Below, piece after piece: positions 36,463 to 47,391 of a stretch of DNA of 64,000 nucleotides. A model generated the notes under the pieces. The model was not told the DNA's origin and searched no databases. It saw nothing but the letters and a program-made list of their open reading frames with translations. Source of the stretch: Endocalyx cinctus (taxonomy: Eukaryota; Ascomycota; Sordariomycetes; Amphisphaeriales; Apiosporaceae); assembly GCA_001600455.1 (NCBI GenBank), contig BCKC01000001.1:310001-374000 (forward strand), given 5' to 3'. The position numbers and the translations under genes were made by a program. Each line of letters begins with the position of its first letter. Positions within the stretch are counted from its first letter, which is position 1.

Positions 36463-37530
36463 TCCGACGATTTTCTTTTCGATGTTGGTGAACCTCGATG
36501 GTATAGATGACTTCGTATTTTTTTGGCAACTAAGGGGCCGAAAAAGTTGTTTTGAGTGAGGAAAAAAAAATAAATAAAAAAGAAGTCTACGTATCCATGT
36601 TGTGGGCATTGCGTAAATAAAGAGTTAATAAGTTGATGCGAAGTGCCGCCCTCGCGCGAGTTCTGAATCACATATAGTTGGTTTGGTGTTATTCACAGCA
36701 TAAAGAGGCGACCGCGCCACTCATTTCTACTTTCTCTCGGAATGGGTTTTTACAGATTACGAGTCTCAGGGTTCCGTACACTGAATCATAAGGCTGTATG
36801 TAAGGGGTAGTACATTTGATTCCCACCGAAACATAGCCCCGGGAATAGCCCTCCCATTTTACAGCTTGTGAATCATAACCAATGATATCACTTCGAAAGC
36901 CAGAATGTGCCTAGTGGAATGATCAAGCCCGCTAGGGAAGAGACACAAGTTGCCGATTTGTTGATCGCCGGAGGGCTGATTGGGGGTTGTACCACGATAC
37001 ATCCGCATTTGGACACACCGAACTAGGTTCTTCCACTTTGACCCCTCATCAGATATAAACAGCACAAACAAGCAGGGATCGTGCATACTAGCCTTACAGA
37101 AGATACAACAATATGCCTATACTAATACTAAGGCGGTAAGAGAATAACGTAGGAAAAAGCCTAGCGGGCGTCTCCGGCCCCCAAGTACCATAGTATGTAC
37201 GTTCTACAAGTACGTGTGTATGTGAGACAGTATGTATGCCTTATTCTCTAGCCTGAGGCTCATATATGCCGAGGGGGCAGTGTCAATACCGGTGCTACTA
37301 GAGTGTAGCCATTTAGAGGAGGGAGCATTATTCAGAGTGTACAGTATACAATCGTCTTCTAGGCCAAGCGGCGAAAACCACCCCATAACAGCTCGATGCT
37401 GCGTCCTATAGAAATCAATCCCAATCCAGAAAAAATCCAGAATGTCCAAAAAAATCCTCTTCCTCCAGTACTAACTGTTCTTCTGAGCCCCATTGCCACC
37501 AACCCATACGAGGTGTACCATTCTAACACA
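36463..37530. other. Intergenic, upstream of kinase 1
   Basis: 1.07 kb, AT-rich, no gene recognised. It should include the promoters of the small candidate gene (left) and kinase 1 (right). An upstream in-frame ATG at 37396 could extend kinase 1 by 45 residues. Confidence 0.5.
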
Positions 37531-39865
37531 ATGGATCACCACGTTGTCATCACGCAAAACGAAGGCCCCTTGGCGACCACTAAACCAAGGGTAACGAAGC
37601 TCTTACCATTGAGCGAAAACTTCTCTATGGATGAGACCCTCAAGTACCGCCGTATTGGCCCTACCTCCAAATTCTCCCAGGAAAGTACTGCGCTCGATGA
37701 TGGGGAAGATATACAGCTCGTCGGCGGGGATGCCGACGAACCATCACAGCCCGAGTCTTTAGCGGCCTGGTCTTCTGATAACGCCTTAAAGGGTATTGGG
37801 ACTGGTATTGGATCGACTCGATATACTCCCGGCCTAGAACTTTTAACACATCAAGTCTCTAGCTTGAATCCCTCACCAACCTCCCCTACACCCCCTTCCC
37901 CAATTAAACGGCTGGATGTGGCTATACGTGCGTCACTGCGTGAAGACCCTAATGGCAATAAATATATTCCCTTCGATAAACAGGAACAGCTCATCACGGA
38001 AGAGAGTGTATTTGAAGTTATGGGTGCTATTGGGGAAACTTTAAGCGACGATGAAGTGCATAAATTCGTCGATCAAATATATTCGTTTCATCCTTACACC
38101 AGCACCGCTCCAGATCAACCAAAATCCACATCCCGTCGCAAGTTATTCACTATCCTCGTTATGTTAGGCGCCCCAGAAAAAATAATATCGTTTATTAGCG
38201 AGGGTATATGGGATAGACATCTCCCCTTCCAAAGGAACATCATCACTAGAGAATGGGAGTGTCGTAATGACGGCGATATTAGCAATCTGCTCGGAATTGG
38301 GTGCTTCAAGAATGATGATTGGAGTCCGCACCTGATAGACCTCTTCGAGACGTATCAATGGCACCTCCTTTCGCCGGTCTTTGACATGGAAGGACCGAAT
38401 GTGATGCACTATAAACTCCACAAGCATATCACTCTTCCATTTACGGAGGATAGTCTTGAAAAACATCCACCTATAGACGGGGGATTTGGAGAAGTGCGAA
38501 AAATTAAGATTCACCCCGCACATCACACTCAGACGGTAAGACTCTTTATATTTCATACTGTCTCTCCTGATCCAAAAGCTTCCATGAACTGACCAATTTC
38601 CCACAGGCCAAAGATCTGTGCTTTGCCGTAAAGCGTTTACGATCCAGGAGCGAGGTCGAGTTCAACCGGGAGGTCGAAGCTTTGGGACGTTTCCGCGACC
38701 ACGAGGATCCTCACTTGGTCAAGCTCCTCGCCACATACCACGACGGAGAGCATTACCACCTGATATTCCCCTGGGCGGAGGGAAACCTCCGAGATCACTG
38801 GATGCAGTTCCCCAACCCGGCACCCGGATACTCGACGATCCTGTGGATGGCCGAGCAGTGCCTCGGCATCGCCGAAGCGGTCAGAAAGATCCACCACGAC
38901 GAGTTTCCCGGAGCGCAAAATAAGAAGGGCCCCGGACCGGCGACGAAAGGCAGACACGGAGATATCAAACCGGAGAACATCCTGTGTTTCCTCCCCTCTC
39001 TGTACGGCGCCGAACACGGTGGAACCGGTCCCAGGAACAACAATAACAACGCTATGCACGGCGTTCTGGCGCTTTCGGACTTCGGGCTCACGAGATTCCA
39101 CAAGGCCATCTCGGCGCGTCGTCTATATCACCACCGGCTCGGCGTGTCTTGGACGTACCGCGCGCCGGAGTTCGATCTGGACAGGTACGTGTCGCCTTCG
39201 TGGGACGTGTGGGCTTTGGGCTGCGTCTTCCTCGAGTTTGTGCTCTGGTACTTGCAGGGTTGGGACGCCGTCGATGCCTTTTCCTGCCGAAGGGAGAAGT
39301 GCGACTTGGCGCCGGATGTCAGGCAGGATAAGTACTTCACGTTCGAAGAATGGACCGAGTTTGGCGCTTATCGAAAAGTTCCCGTCATCAAGGTAAGTGA
39401 AGTAGTAGAGCGCGAGATTCAATAACACGAGACCTCTCCGAGCAAAATCGCTAACATACTTTATTTTTCTCTTAGCAAATCGAGGAGCTCCATAACCACC
39501 CTCACTGCACGGAATTCGTGCACGAATTCCTCGACCTCATCGCGAAAGATATGATCCGGATCCGGTCCGACAAGCGAGCCGAGTGCGAGGTCATCGTCGA
39601 CAGGATGAAGGAGATGCTCGGCAAGTGCAGAAGAAACTTTGCCTACTGCGCCGAGCCGGCGCCCAAGACTTTCGTGAAGAGGGCGACCAACGAGTCGGAT
39701 AAGAAGTCGATAGCTCGAAGAATCTGGCGCCTCACGAGCTTCGCGAACGCGAAGAAGCTCATGCGGCATACGGTCTACGAACTAACCCGCTCTTCCTTTT
39801 CGGATAGAGAGAGGGGTTCCCGGTTAGCGACGATTGATGAGTCTTCTCCTTCGAACAGAAGATGA
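37531..39865 (+). CDS. Fungal-type Ser/Thr protein kinase with N-terminal module (kinase 1)
   Basis: Predicted protein kinase of a large family expanded in filamentous fungi; substrates unknown. Three exons: 37531-38535, 38607-39392, 39476-39865; introns 71 and 83 bp; 726 residues. An N-terminal module (about 180-310) contains RRKLFTILVMLGAPEKII, a WDRHLPF motif, ETYQWHLLSPVF and HITLPF, then the Gly loop GGFGEVRKIKIHP (about 317-329). The catalytic Lys is Lys344 (FAVKRL). The catalytic loop reads HGDIKPEN (453-460), Gly replacing the usual Arg of HRD, so it is a non-RD kinase. DFG is at 493-495 and the APE motif is YRAPE. The ATG at 37531 (context CACAATGG) is preferred to 37396, whose extension is Pro/Asn-rich and unconvincing. 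Exon 1 is AT-rich, exons 2-3 clearly GC-rich. It converges on kinase 2, 115 bp between stops. Confidence 0.85.
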
Positions 39866-39980
39866 GGCGAAAAGTGTACCAATCCGAATTTTTACGGCGT
39901 TTTTGGGCTGTTGACTTCTGAGTAGCAAACTTTGTTTTTAAAAGACGTCTGTCATTGTTTCCACGCCGTTATGAGCATTC

Positions 39981-41703
39981 TCAGAAATCCCGCATGGCCT
40001 CTAACAACTGCTCGGCCTTCAACCTCTGGATCCGCTTGATGGACATCATCTGCCGAATAAGAGTCTTACATTTCCGAATCAGCGAGGCCGTCGCCGGGCC
40101 TAGCGCCTTCCCGGCCGCCGACGACGAATCCCTCAGCCACGCGTCGAAGGGCCCGTTCAGGACGTAGCGAGGGTAGCCGAGGAACCGCTGCTCCTCGAAG
40201 AAGTAAAAGATCTCGCCCGGCTTCGCGCGCGCGCGCATGCCGTCCCGCAGCGCGGCCAGGGCGCCCAGGTTCGCGGCGAGGACCTCGGCGAAGACGCAGC
40301 CGAGGGACCACACGTCGCTGCCGCGGCCCATGTTCTTGTCCTGCTGCCTCTTGACTTCCGGCGGGAGGTACGTGCTGCTGACGCTGCGAACGCTGGTGCC
40401 GACCGTGTAGGTGACGCGCGGCGGCTGCTTGTCGCCGCCGGCGCGGGGCCCGCCGTCGGTGTTGTACCACTTCTTCTTGGAGATGGTCGAGATGCCGAAG
40501 TCGGTGATCTTCCAGGTCTCCTCCTTGAGCCCCCCGGGAGCGTACGCCGCGAAGACGAGGATGTTGTCCGGCTTGAGGTCCATGTGGCAGTAGTACGACG
40601 AGGGAGAGTCCTCCGGCTGCTGCGTGTGCAGGAAGCGCAGCGCGCCCACGAGCCCTTTGATTTGCCGGATCGAGGCGGCGAGACGTCGGTGGTTTCCGAT
40701 GTTGCTGATGTCCATGTTTAGCTCGGCGAGCTTGTCTCTTAAGGTGTATTTCGCGCGCTACATTGTAGAAATATAAATAGGTTAAAAAACGTTATCGTTT
40801 CGCAGTGATAAGCGATATTTATGTATTGGACTGCGAAATAAATGGCCAATAACTTACAAGAGCTAAGGAGTGACATTCCACGCCGTCCTGAACCGTAGAG
40901 ATGCAAGTGCAGAGCTGAATCATCTCCCGGGTACGCTCCCGGGTTCTAAGTACGATATTACGCAAATGTTTCAAAATTTTGATTTCTCTTTCGGTGTCGG
41001 GATTCATGGACAAGGTCTTTTTAGCGATCTTCACCTTTTGGGAGGTGGTGTCCTAGTCGGCAATTAATGTACATGTCTTGCGATGAGTCGCGCGTCTTCT
41101 TCTTCTTTTTTTTTTTTTTTTTTCTTCTTCTGGGTAATTGAGAGGAGAGAAGAAACAGTTTTACGGAGTAGAACTTACCTGATCCCTGAGACGAATATGC
41201 CCTCGAGCGACGGTGTGGCCGGTAACGCTGCCGTTCATGCCGTAACCCAAGACCTCGCCCCTCCTTTCGAACGGCAGTCCCTGGCCGGGGTAGAGGACCA
41301 AGTCTTGGCCCTCGACGAGCTCGACGGCGGTGAAGTACTTCTTCAGGTCGACGAAGCTCTGGCGACAGCTCGGGGAGCCGTCCGGCTGCCACGCGTCCGG
41401 GAGCCAGTGAAGCTCGTGGGGCTGGACCCTGTACAGTCGCGCGTCCCAGCTCTGGCGCGACCGGATCCAGCCGCGGACGACGCCGCTCAGGTTGGGGACT
41501 TTATGCTCGGCGCCGAAGTAGGCTAGCAAGGAGATGGTTCGCAGCAGGTGGCGGCGCACGAATTGGATCTCGGGTCCGCTGATCGGTGGGTGCCCTACGA
41601 ACGAGCAGATCCGGTTATCCGTCCAGATCTCCCTGAGATCGCCGATGGGGAAAATATCGTTCACCCGCTTTTGGGAGATTTCCCGACCTAGCGACATGTA
41701 CAT
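39981..41703 (-). CDS. Fungal-type Ser/Thr protein kinase with N-terminal module (kinase 2)
   Basis: Predicted protein kinase, divergent, 498 residues. Three exons: 41703-41179, 41052-40858, 40757-39981; introns 126 and 100 bp. The N-terminal 150 residues include RRHLLRTISLLAYFGAEHKV and a GQGLPFE motif, matching in order the RRKLFTILVMLGAPEKI and LPF motifs of kinase 1 next door. The Gly loop is GYGMNGSV (153-160). The nucleotide-binding Lys is Lys183 or one of the two following Lys (VKIAKK). The catalytic loop is HMDLKPDN (298-305), Met replacing Arg of HRD; DFG is at 326-328 in ITDFGIS; the APE position reads YLPPE, and SDVWSLGCVFAEVL follows. A long Gly/Lys-rich activation segment lies between DFG and PPE. 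The start could be 41703 or the ATG two codons later. Substrates and role are unknown. Confidence 0.82.
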
Positions 41704-42299
41704 ATTTTTTTTATTTGGAGTCAAAAAATTGAAGACCAAAAATTTATTAGCGACAAAAGTAATTCATATCACGAAAAGTTTAATCCATTATAACGACGAG
41801 TAATGATAAAAATTTTTCTATCGGTCTTTAAAAACGAAATATTCCTATGAGATAAGCCCTTGTCTTAACGATTAAGTACAAATGCGAAAAAATTCTCAGA
41901 GCCTGCTTCACGATCCCTTGTCCGATGCATTTTCGGCTATTCCATATACAGGACAGAGTATCATCGACCCTACTATCTGACCTTGAGGGGTTTGATTTTG
42001 ATTCGCGGATGTCAGCGATCTCTCCCGCTAAAAAGTGCAGTTTATCTTACACTACTACCTGTTTGCATAAGATGCTAGTAAAATACCAAAATTGGTGATT
42101 AAATTAAGGAAAGACAGTATACTAAACATATGGTATCGAGAATGAAATCAATTCTGTATAACTTTTAAGGCTTTGTTCGGCCACATCGGTAGTATATTTA
42201 TATTGACATTAAATATGTAGACTTATAAAAACTCCATGCCATGATTATTGATCTAGATAAAGTAAACCCATGCTGTAATTACTAAAAGTAAATAGACCA
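41704..42299. other. Intergenic, upstream of kinase 2
   Basis: About 600 bp, AT-rich, no gene recognised; should hold the kinase 2 promoter and the 3' UTR of the DUF6594 gene, which lies in the same direction. Confidence 0.5.
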
Positions 42300-43286
42300 T
42301 CATTGCCCACCTATGACCTGTAAGCTAGTCCCTATAAAAACGACCATAACGGCCGCATAAGCAGCCGTAGCGGTTAAGACGTCCTTTCCTGTGGAGTCGT
42401 CGGAAAAGACAACCATGACGAGGGCGAATATAATCGTGGCCACCGAGGCCGTGACCAGGTCGACGGCGATGGTCGGCTTAAGGGTCATGAGTATGACGGG
42501 CGCTATGAGGGCGACGCCTCCGAATAGGGCCATGTGCAAGCGCGACTTCAGCCTCTCGACGACGCGCCTCTCGGTCCGCCTCGCCCGGTCCAGCTCGCGG
42601 AACCCTAGCGGTCCCAGTGAGTACAGCGGAAGCGTGCCGAATTGGAGGTTGCTCCGGACGAGCCACGCGGGAACCCCCCAGTTGGCCTCGTTTGTTCGTC
42701 CGACGACTTTGAATTCTTGCTTCCCGCCGAGGAAGTCGTACGAGACGTGTTTGTTAAACTCGGTCGATTGAGATAACGTCTCGTAGTTCCGAACGGCGTC
42801 GGCTTTATTATTGTTAGTTCAGCGCCACGGGTGCTTTCGCATTGCTTTTGGTATTCTAGACGGCTTCTCGAATATGCATCCGAACTCACCGTATCTCTGT
42901 ATTAGATCATCGATTTCCTTCCCTTCCCTAGCTTCGTCATGCCGCGGGTCGCATTTCGAATCCGTCTCGTCATCAACAGTGTAATCGTCTGAATGACGCG
43001 GGAATCGAGGAGGAGTATAAGAAGACGAAGCAGAGTTCATCAGCGCATTTTGCTTCTTGATCAACTCTGCTTGCAACTTCGCTATGCGATAAAGCTGCAG
43101 CGATCGAAAGCTGAGGATGGCGATTTTCCTCGCCTTATCCCCGTCGATCTGACGGATCTGTTCCCGCAGAAGCGTATCATCTCCCGGCGTGGATAGGATC
43201 TCTGGTAGTTGAGGTAAAGTACTTGGACTATGTCTCGGGAGGCGAGCTTCAAATTCGCACCCTAGAGAGTATGTGTCGGAAGTCAT
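42300..43286 (-). CDS. DUF6594 domain membrane protein
   Basis: Member of a fungal-specific family of unknown function with three C-terminal membrane helices. Two exons: 43286-42890 and 42802-42300, with an 87-bp intron (GTGAGT donor, CTAAC branch-like site, AAAG acceptor); 299 residues. The cytosolic part has an LSFRSLQLYRIAKLQAELIK helix (coiled-coil-like) and, across the splice, IQRYADAVRNYETL. The middle shows the family pattern around PLYSLGPLGFRELD. The helices are ALFGGVALIAPVILMTL, VDLVTASVATIIFALVMVVF and TATAAYAAVMVVFIGTSL. Splicing removes an in-frame stop and joins the two halves in frame, which supports the model. Such genes often lie in accessory fungal regions; a role in recognition or cell death has been suggested by context in some genomes but is not shown here. 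Confidence 0.85.
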
Positions 43287-44366
43287 ATATACAACATATA
43301 AACTATAATAAGAAACAAAACTCCGCAAAATCAACAACAACTCCCTAAGAAAAATTATACGCGCGGAAAAAAAAAAGGATTCAAAGGGTAAGAAGTAAAA
43401 AATAAGAAGTGAGATTTGTAATATCGCTTGAATTAGTCTTCACCTATTTTGTCTACAATATCTGGATTGTAAAAATTGCAACTTTGCTTATTATTTATTA
43501 TGTGAAGAATCATTTGCACAGCCTATTTCGGGCATTGTTGCATTCTGGGAATCGCCCCTCAGTTTTGTCACTGAATTGAATTTATTGGGCAGTTCACTTT
43601 CCGACGCAGATCTAACCTGCACCAAGCATCATACATACGTTTTTTTTTTTTTTTTTTTTTTCCCAAGGAGAGCGCATATTTACGTCTCCCACTGATAAAC
43701 CGTTAGCAACTATTCTTGGCGAATAATTCATATTCCAGGTAAGCGAGTCCCCAAGGCAGATTTTGTTGATCGTGGAGATGATGTGATATGATATGATAGG
43801 TAGTGTTGTAGTGTTAGTGCATGCACCGCCGTGGAAAGGCATTCTTTAAGGGGTAATAGGGTTAAGAGTAAACAGCTGATAATCATTACTGTCAGCTGGC
43901 ATATTACGTCTCAGTACATAAAGTACAGAGTAATCAAAAAGACTGTCACATGTAAATCTTGGTAACCTATCTACTTTATTTCCTGCATTACCATTTCTCC
44001 TTTGTGCATAGTATTGAACTGGGTCGTTTTACTTTCATGATCAAATCTACAAGAGATTTATTCGATCTAATATATAATAAATATCCGTCCGTAGATTAAA
44101 ATAATACTTTACCTATTGGTTAGGAATTTGAGCTTCTCAGCTTTCTTCCCCGGATTTGAGATTACTCAGCTAGAAAGCCGAGCTGCCGAGGTAACTCCAC
44201 ATAATTTGAATAGTGTACTGAATAATAGTGTGCTGGAATCTTGAGAGTCTCTAGCACCTGGTAGCTAGCTGAAGCATTTCACTCATACATATATTCGGAT
44301 ATTACCTTTTATCTTGAAGATTTCAGCGTCGTATCACCATTTAAGCGACAAGATTAAGTTGAAAAC
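43287..44366. other. Divergent promoter region, DUF6594 / enoyl-CoA isomerase
   Basis: 1.08 kb between two head-to-head genes. It contains a poly-T run near 43639-43661 and a single CCGAGG near the right end, listed separately. No gene recognised. Confidence 0.5.
44186..44191 (-). promoter_or_regulatory. CCTCGG element upstream of peroxisomal isomerase (FarA/FarB-type)
   Basis: CCGAGG on the plus strand (CCTCGG on the minus) is 176-181 bp before the start of a peroxisomal fatty-acid gene. CCTCGG is the core bound by the fatty-acid-responsive Zn2Cys6 regulators FarA and FarB in Aspergillus. One hexamer may be chance. Confidence 0.35.
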
Positions 44367-45194
44367 ATGGCAGACAAGCAACTCTTTACGATCCCCATCG
44401 CGGCTATGGCCTCGTATCCGACAGGCAGCATCGTGTGCACGACCCCTGCGCCCAAAGTATATCTCCTAACGTGGAGCTGCGCGCCGGACAACCGGCTCAC
44501 GCCGGCGTTTATCGACGCCCTGATGACGGCCCTGGACGTGATCGAGTTCGGGCACGAGCCCGGCGTCGTGATCACCACGTCCGCCATCGCCAAGTTCTAC
44601 TCCAACGGGCTCGACCTCGAGCTCGGGATGGCGACGCCGGGCTTCTTCGAGGGGAAGCTGTACCCGCTGTTCCGGCGGTTCCTGACGTACCCGATGCCGA
44701 CGGTGGCGCTGCTGAACGGGCACGGGTTCGCCGGCGGGTTCATGCTCGCGATGCACCACGACTACCGCGTCTTCACCGGCGCCAAGGGCTTCGTCTGCCT
44801 GAACGAGGTCGAGTTCGGCGCCCCGCTGATGCCGCCGATGGCCGGCATCTTCCGCCTCAAGTGCGGTCCCGGCGCGTACCGGGACCTCGCGCTCGAGGCC
44901 CGTCGGTACGACGCCCGGCACGCGCTCGAGGCCGGCCTCGTCGACGCCGTCGGCGAGATGGACGCCGCGCTGAAGCTGATCGAGGACCGCGCCCTCGCGA
45001 AGAAGGCCGCTTCGGGCGTGTACGGCATGATCAAGGCGGAGATGTACCGCGAGGGCGTCGCGTTGCTGAGCGCGGGCGACGACGAGACGGCTCGGTTCGG
45101 TACGCTCCAGGCCGCGGAGAAGAAGAGGAAGAAGGAGGGTTTGACGTGGTTGAAGGAGTGGGAAAAGAGTCAAGGGGTAAAGTCTAAATTGTAG
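44367..45194 (+). CDS. Peroxisomal enoyl-CoA isomerase/hydratase (crotonase family)
   Basis: Crotonase-fold enzyme, most like delta3,delta2-enoyl-CoA isomerases that shift double bonds so unsaturated fatty acids can enter beta-oxidation. A single intron-less exon of 275 residues, normal for the family. The oxyanion-hole segments are FYSNGLDLEL and GHGFAGGFMLAMHHDYRV (from about residue 118), and a candidate acid is the Glu in LNEVEFGAPL. The protein ends in KSKL, a classical type 1 peroxisomal targeting signal. The start ATG has a good context (AAAACATGGC). The gene is very GC-rich compared with its flanks. A CCTCGG element upstream would fit induction by fatty acids. The precise reaction (isomerase or hydratase) cannot be settled by eye. 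Confidence 0.9.
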   Translation: MADKQLFTIPIAAMASYPTGSIVCTTPAPKVYLLTWSCAPDNRLTPAFIDALMTALDVIEFGHEPGVVITTSAIAKFYSNGLDLELGMATPGFFEGKLYPLFRRFLTYPMPTVALLNGHGFAGGFMLAMHHDYRVFTGAKGFVCLNEVEFGAPLMPPMAGIFRLKCGPGAYRDLALEARRYDARHALEAGLVDAVGEMDAALKLIEDRALAKKAASGVYGMIKAEMYREGVALLSAGDDETARFGTLQAAEKKRKKEGLTWLKEWEKSQGVKSKL

Positions 45195-47391
45195 TTTTAT
45201 ATTATTGTTTTTTTTTTTTTTTTTTACTTATTCTTAATTCTATATGTATTATACATTAAACTACTTACGAATACAAGTAGTGGTGGGATGGTTAGATTAT
45301 TGAGATAATGTACGCTATGTTTACAATTCATTATTTTTTAAAAAAAAAAAAAAAAATCTAAAATCAGTTGAGGCTCATGTAGGTCGACATCATCAGTATG
45401 GAACTGACCAAAAATGGAAGTTCTTCTCGGATAACTTTACCGTACTGGAGATCTGAGTTATATCTAATAACTATAATAATCTTCTATATTCTATAGTATA
45501 TAATATATAGTTCTTTTTTCCTTGATTCTCTCTAGAATGGTTTACTTTGTTCTTAGATGTACTGTGTAAGCACTTATATAGATGGATACTAATAAAAATG
45601 GTTATCTTACGTTCAAGTGTATACTGCACATTATGGTTCATGACATCAGTCATCATATTTACCTTTATGACATTTTCCAAGGCATTGTTTCGATCTTCGA
45701 TCCCAATGACATGGGAAACGTGGGTGCATTTAATTATTTTGCCATAATCAGGATTTAAAAATGCTTAACTGCCTTGATTATAGTATATACTAGGTTAAGA
45801 AGGTCAAAGACCCGTTATCATTTTTTTTTTTCTTTTTCTTTTTTCTTCTTTACTAGTTCCATATCGAGATAATCGAGAATGCATAATACGGTAACTATGC
45901 AGTATTTTATTTCAATGATCATAACAGGTGAACTTGGCAGATAGACAGGCTTACGTTTTTTACCTGTCACGAGACTGAGACTTTTTTTTTTTCTGTGTTA
46001 TCGAGGTAATCCTGGTCTGACCACCAATGAATTATTAACTGCAGCTGAAGAATCACATATCGAATTATATCGAATTATATCGAGTAATCCCGGTGTATTC
46101 TATTCCTATTCGATAAGAATTCCAAAGCGAAAGACCTATCAGAAGACCTCTGCAGCCGTTGTTGAATGCTTAGTGTAGTGTATGTGTGTATAAGTACCAA
46201 GTAGGTAAATGGAGTAGGTACCATGTCAGCCATGTCAGTGAAACGACAGCATAATCGTGGATGATAATTGTCGAATGATGTATTTCCTTGCTTTCGTGTA
46301 CTTCTCGTTGACAGGGCTAACCCACCCGGACATTTGGTGGAGGGACGAGGGACGGTTTACCGGACAAGAATGAAGCTTTGAAGCTTAATGATTGGTTCAA
46401 TCAATTAATCTTCTCAAGGTATAATACAAGGTATAATACAAGGTTTATAGGCCTTACCGGACCTTACCAGCTTAACGTTAGGGATATATATAACGCGCTA
46501 AACCTTTATAGGTAATAATCTGAATCACCGTAGGTAAGACTGTGCGGTAAATCGCATTGTTTACGTTTATTATTAGCTTCTTTCTGTAAGGAGCTAAGAA
46601 CGGTTGCCGTTACTACAGCTTTTTGACCTTTTGAATCAAGATCGATCTGAAAGTACCTAAACAATAATATACCAGCTGATACGTCTAGGTCAATACCGGT
46701 CAATACCGTATCTTCATTCATTCATTCATTCATTCATTCATTCATTCACTCATTCATTCATTCAATTCAAATGTACATTACACTTTTACATACTTCGCAT
46801 ACTTCAACCTCTTTCTTCGTATTCGTTCTATCACATTAAAACGTTACACATACGAATCCAAGAATTATTCTAGTGTCTATTCTTCGCTTACTTTACCTCG
46901 TCTAAGTACTCATTTACCAAAAGGTACAAGTCGCAATTCAAAAGTCGTCGGTTTGATAAATAAAAGCAAGCAAATATACATTCGGGCGCAGATCATTTCT
47001 CTCTCATATCCCATCCCACCTTGATCAAAAACACCTTGATATTGTCGCCGACTATCATTCACTTGATTGAAGCACTTCAAAAGCTTCCCAGAGCTTCCGA
47101 GAGATTCCGGTTCATATCAGGGTTATGATAATACTTTATTATCATGCTTTTAGGTGAGCAAATATCTTCGGTCCTTATACCTTAATATCGGACGTTTCGT
47201 TTGCATGGATTCCTGTGTTACCTTTACTATGTTTGCCGAACCAATTAACCAGGAATTCTCTCCTTTCTGTCTTTCATTCTTTCCTTCTCCGTCTTATCTT
47301 CATTCCTAGCTCCTATACGATCTCTCTCGTCGATCCATGCCATATCAACATGAAAGGTATTGAAGCTTACATTCTTCTTAAATGCTAGACC
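45195..47391. other. Intergenic region, no gene recognised
   Basis: 2.2 kb, AT-rich. It holds poly-T and poly-A runs near 45210 and 45340, short tandem duplications (TATCGAATTA near 46062, GGTATAATACAA near 46419-46441) and the ATTC microsatellite. The last 400 bp are pyrimidine-rich, as expected for the 5' UTR and promoter of the next gene. Confidence 0.5.
46713..46764. repeat. ATTC tetranucleotide microsatellite
   Basis: About 13 tandem TTCA/ATTC units with one C-for-T change, upstream of the large DH/PH-like gene. Confidence 0.9.

Noticed and set aside
37531..43286. NLR immune receptor locus
   Set aside because: No NACHT or NB-ARC domain, no repeat sensor domain, and no HET domain in the block; only kinases and DUF6594 are present.
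44435..45187. 250-codon plus-strand frame and 235-codon antisense frame over the isomerase gene
   Set aside because: Both are shadows of the GC-rich crotonase gene; only the 44367 frame has family motifs and the SKL end.
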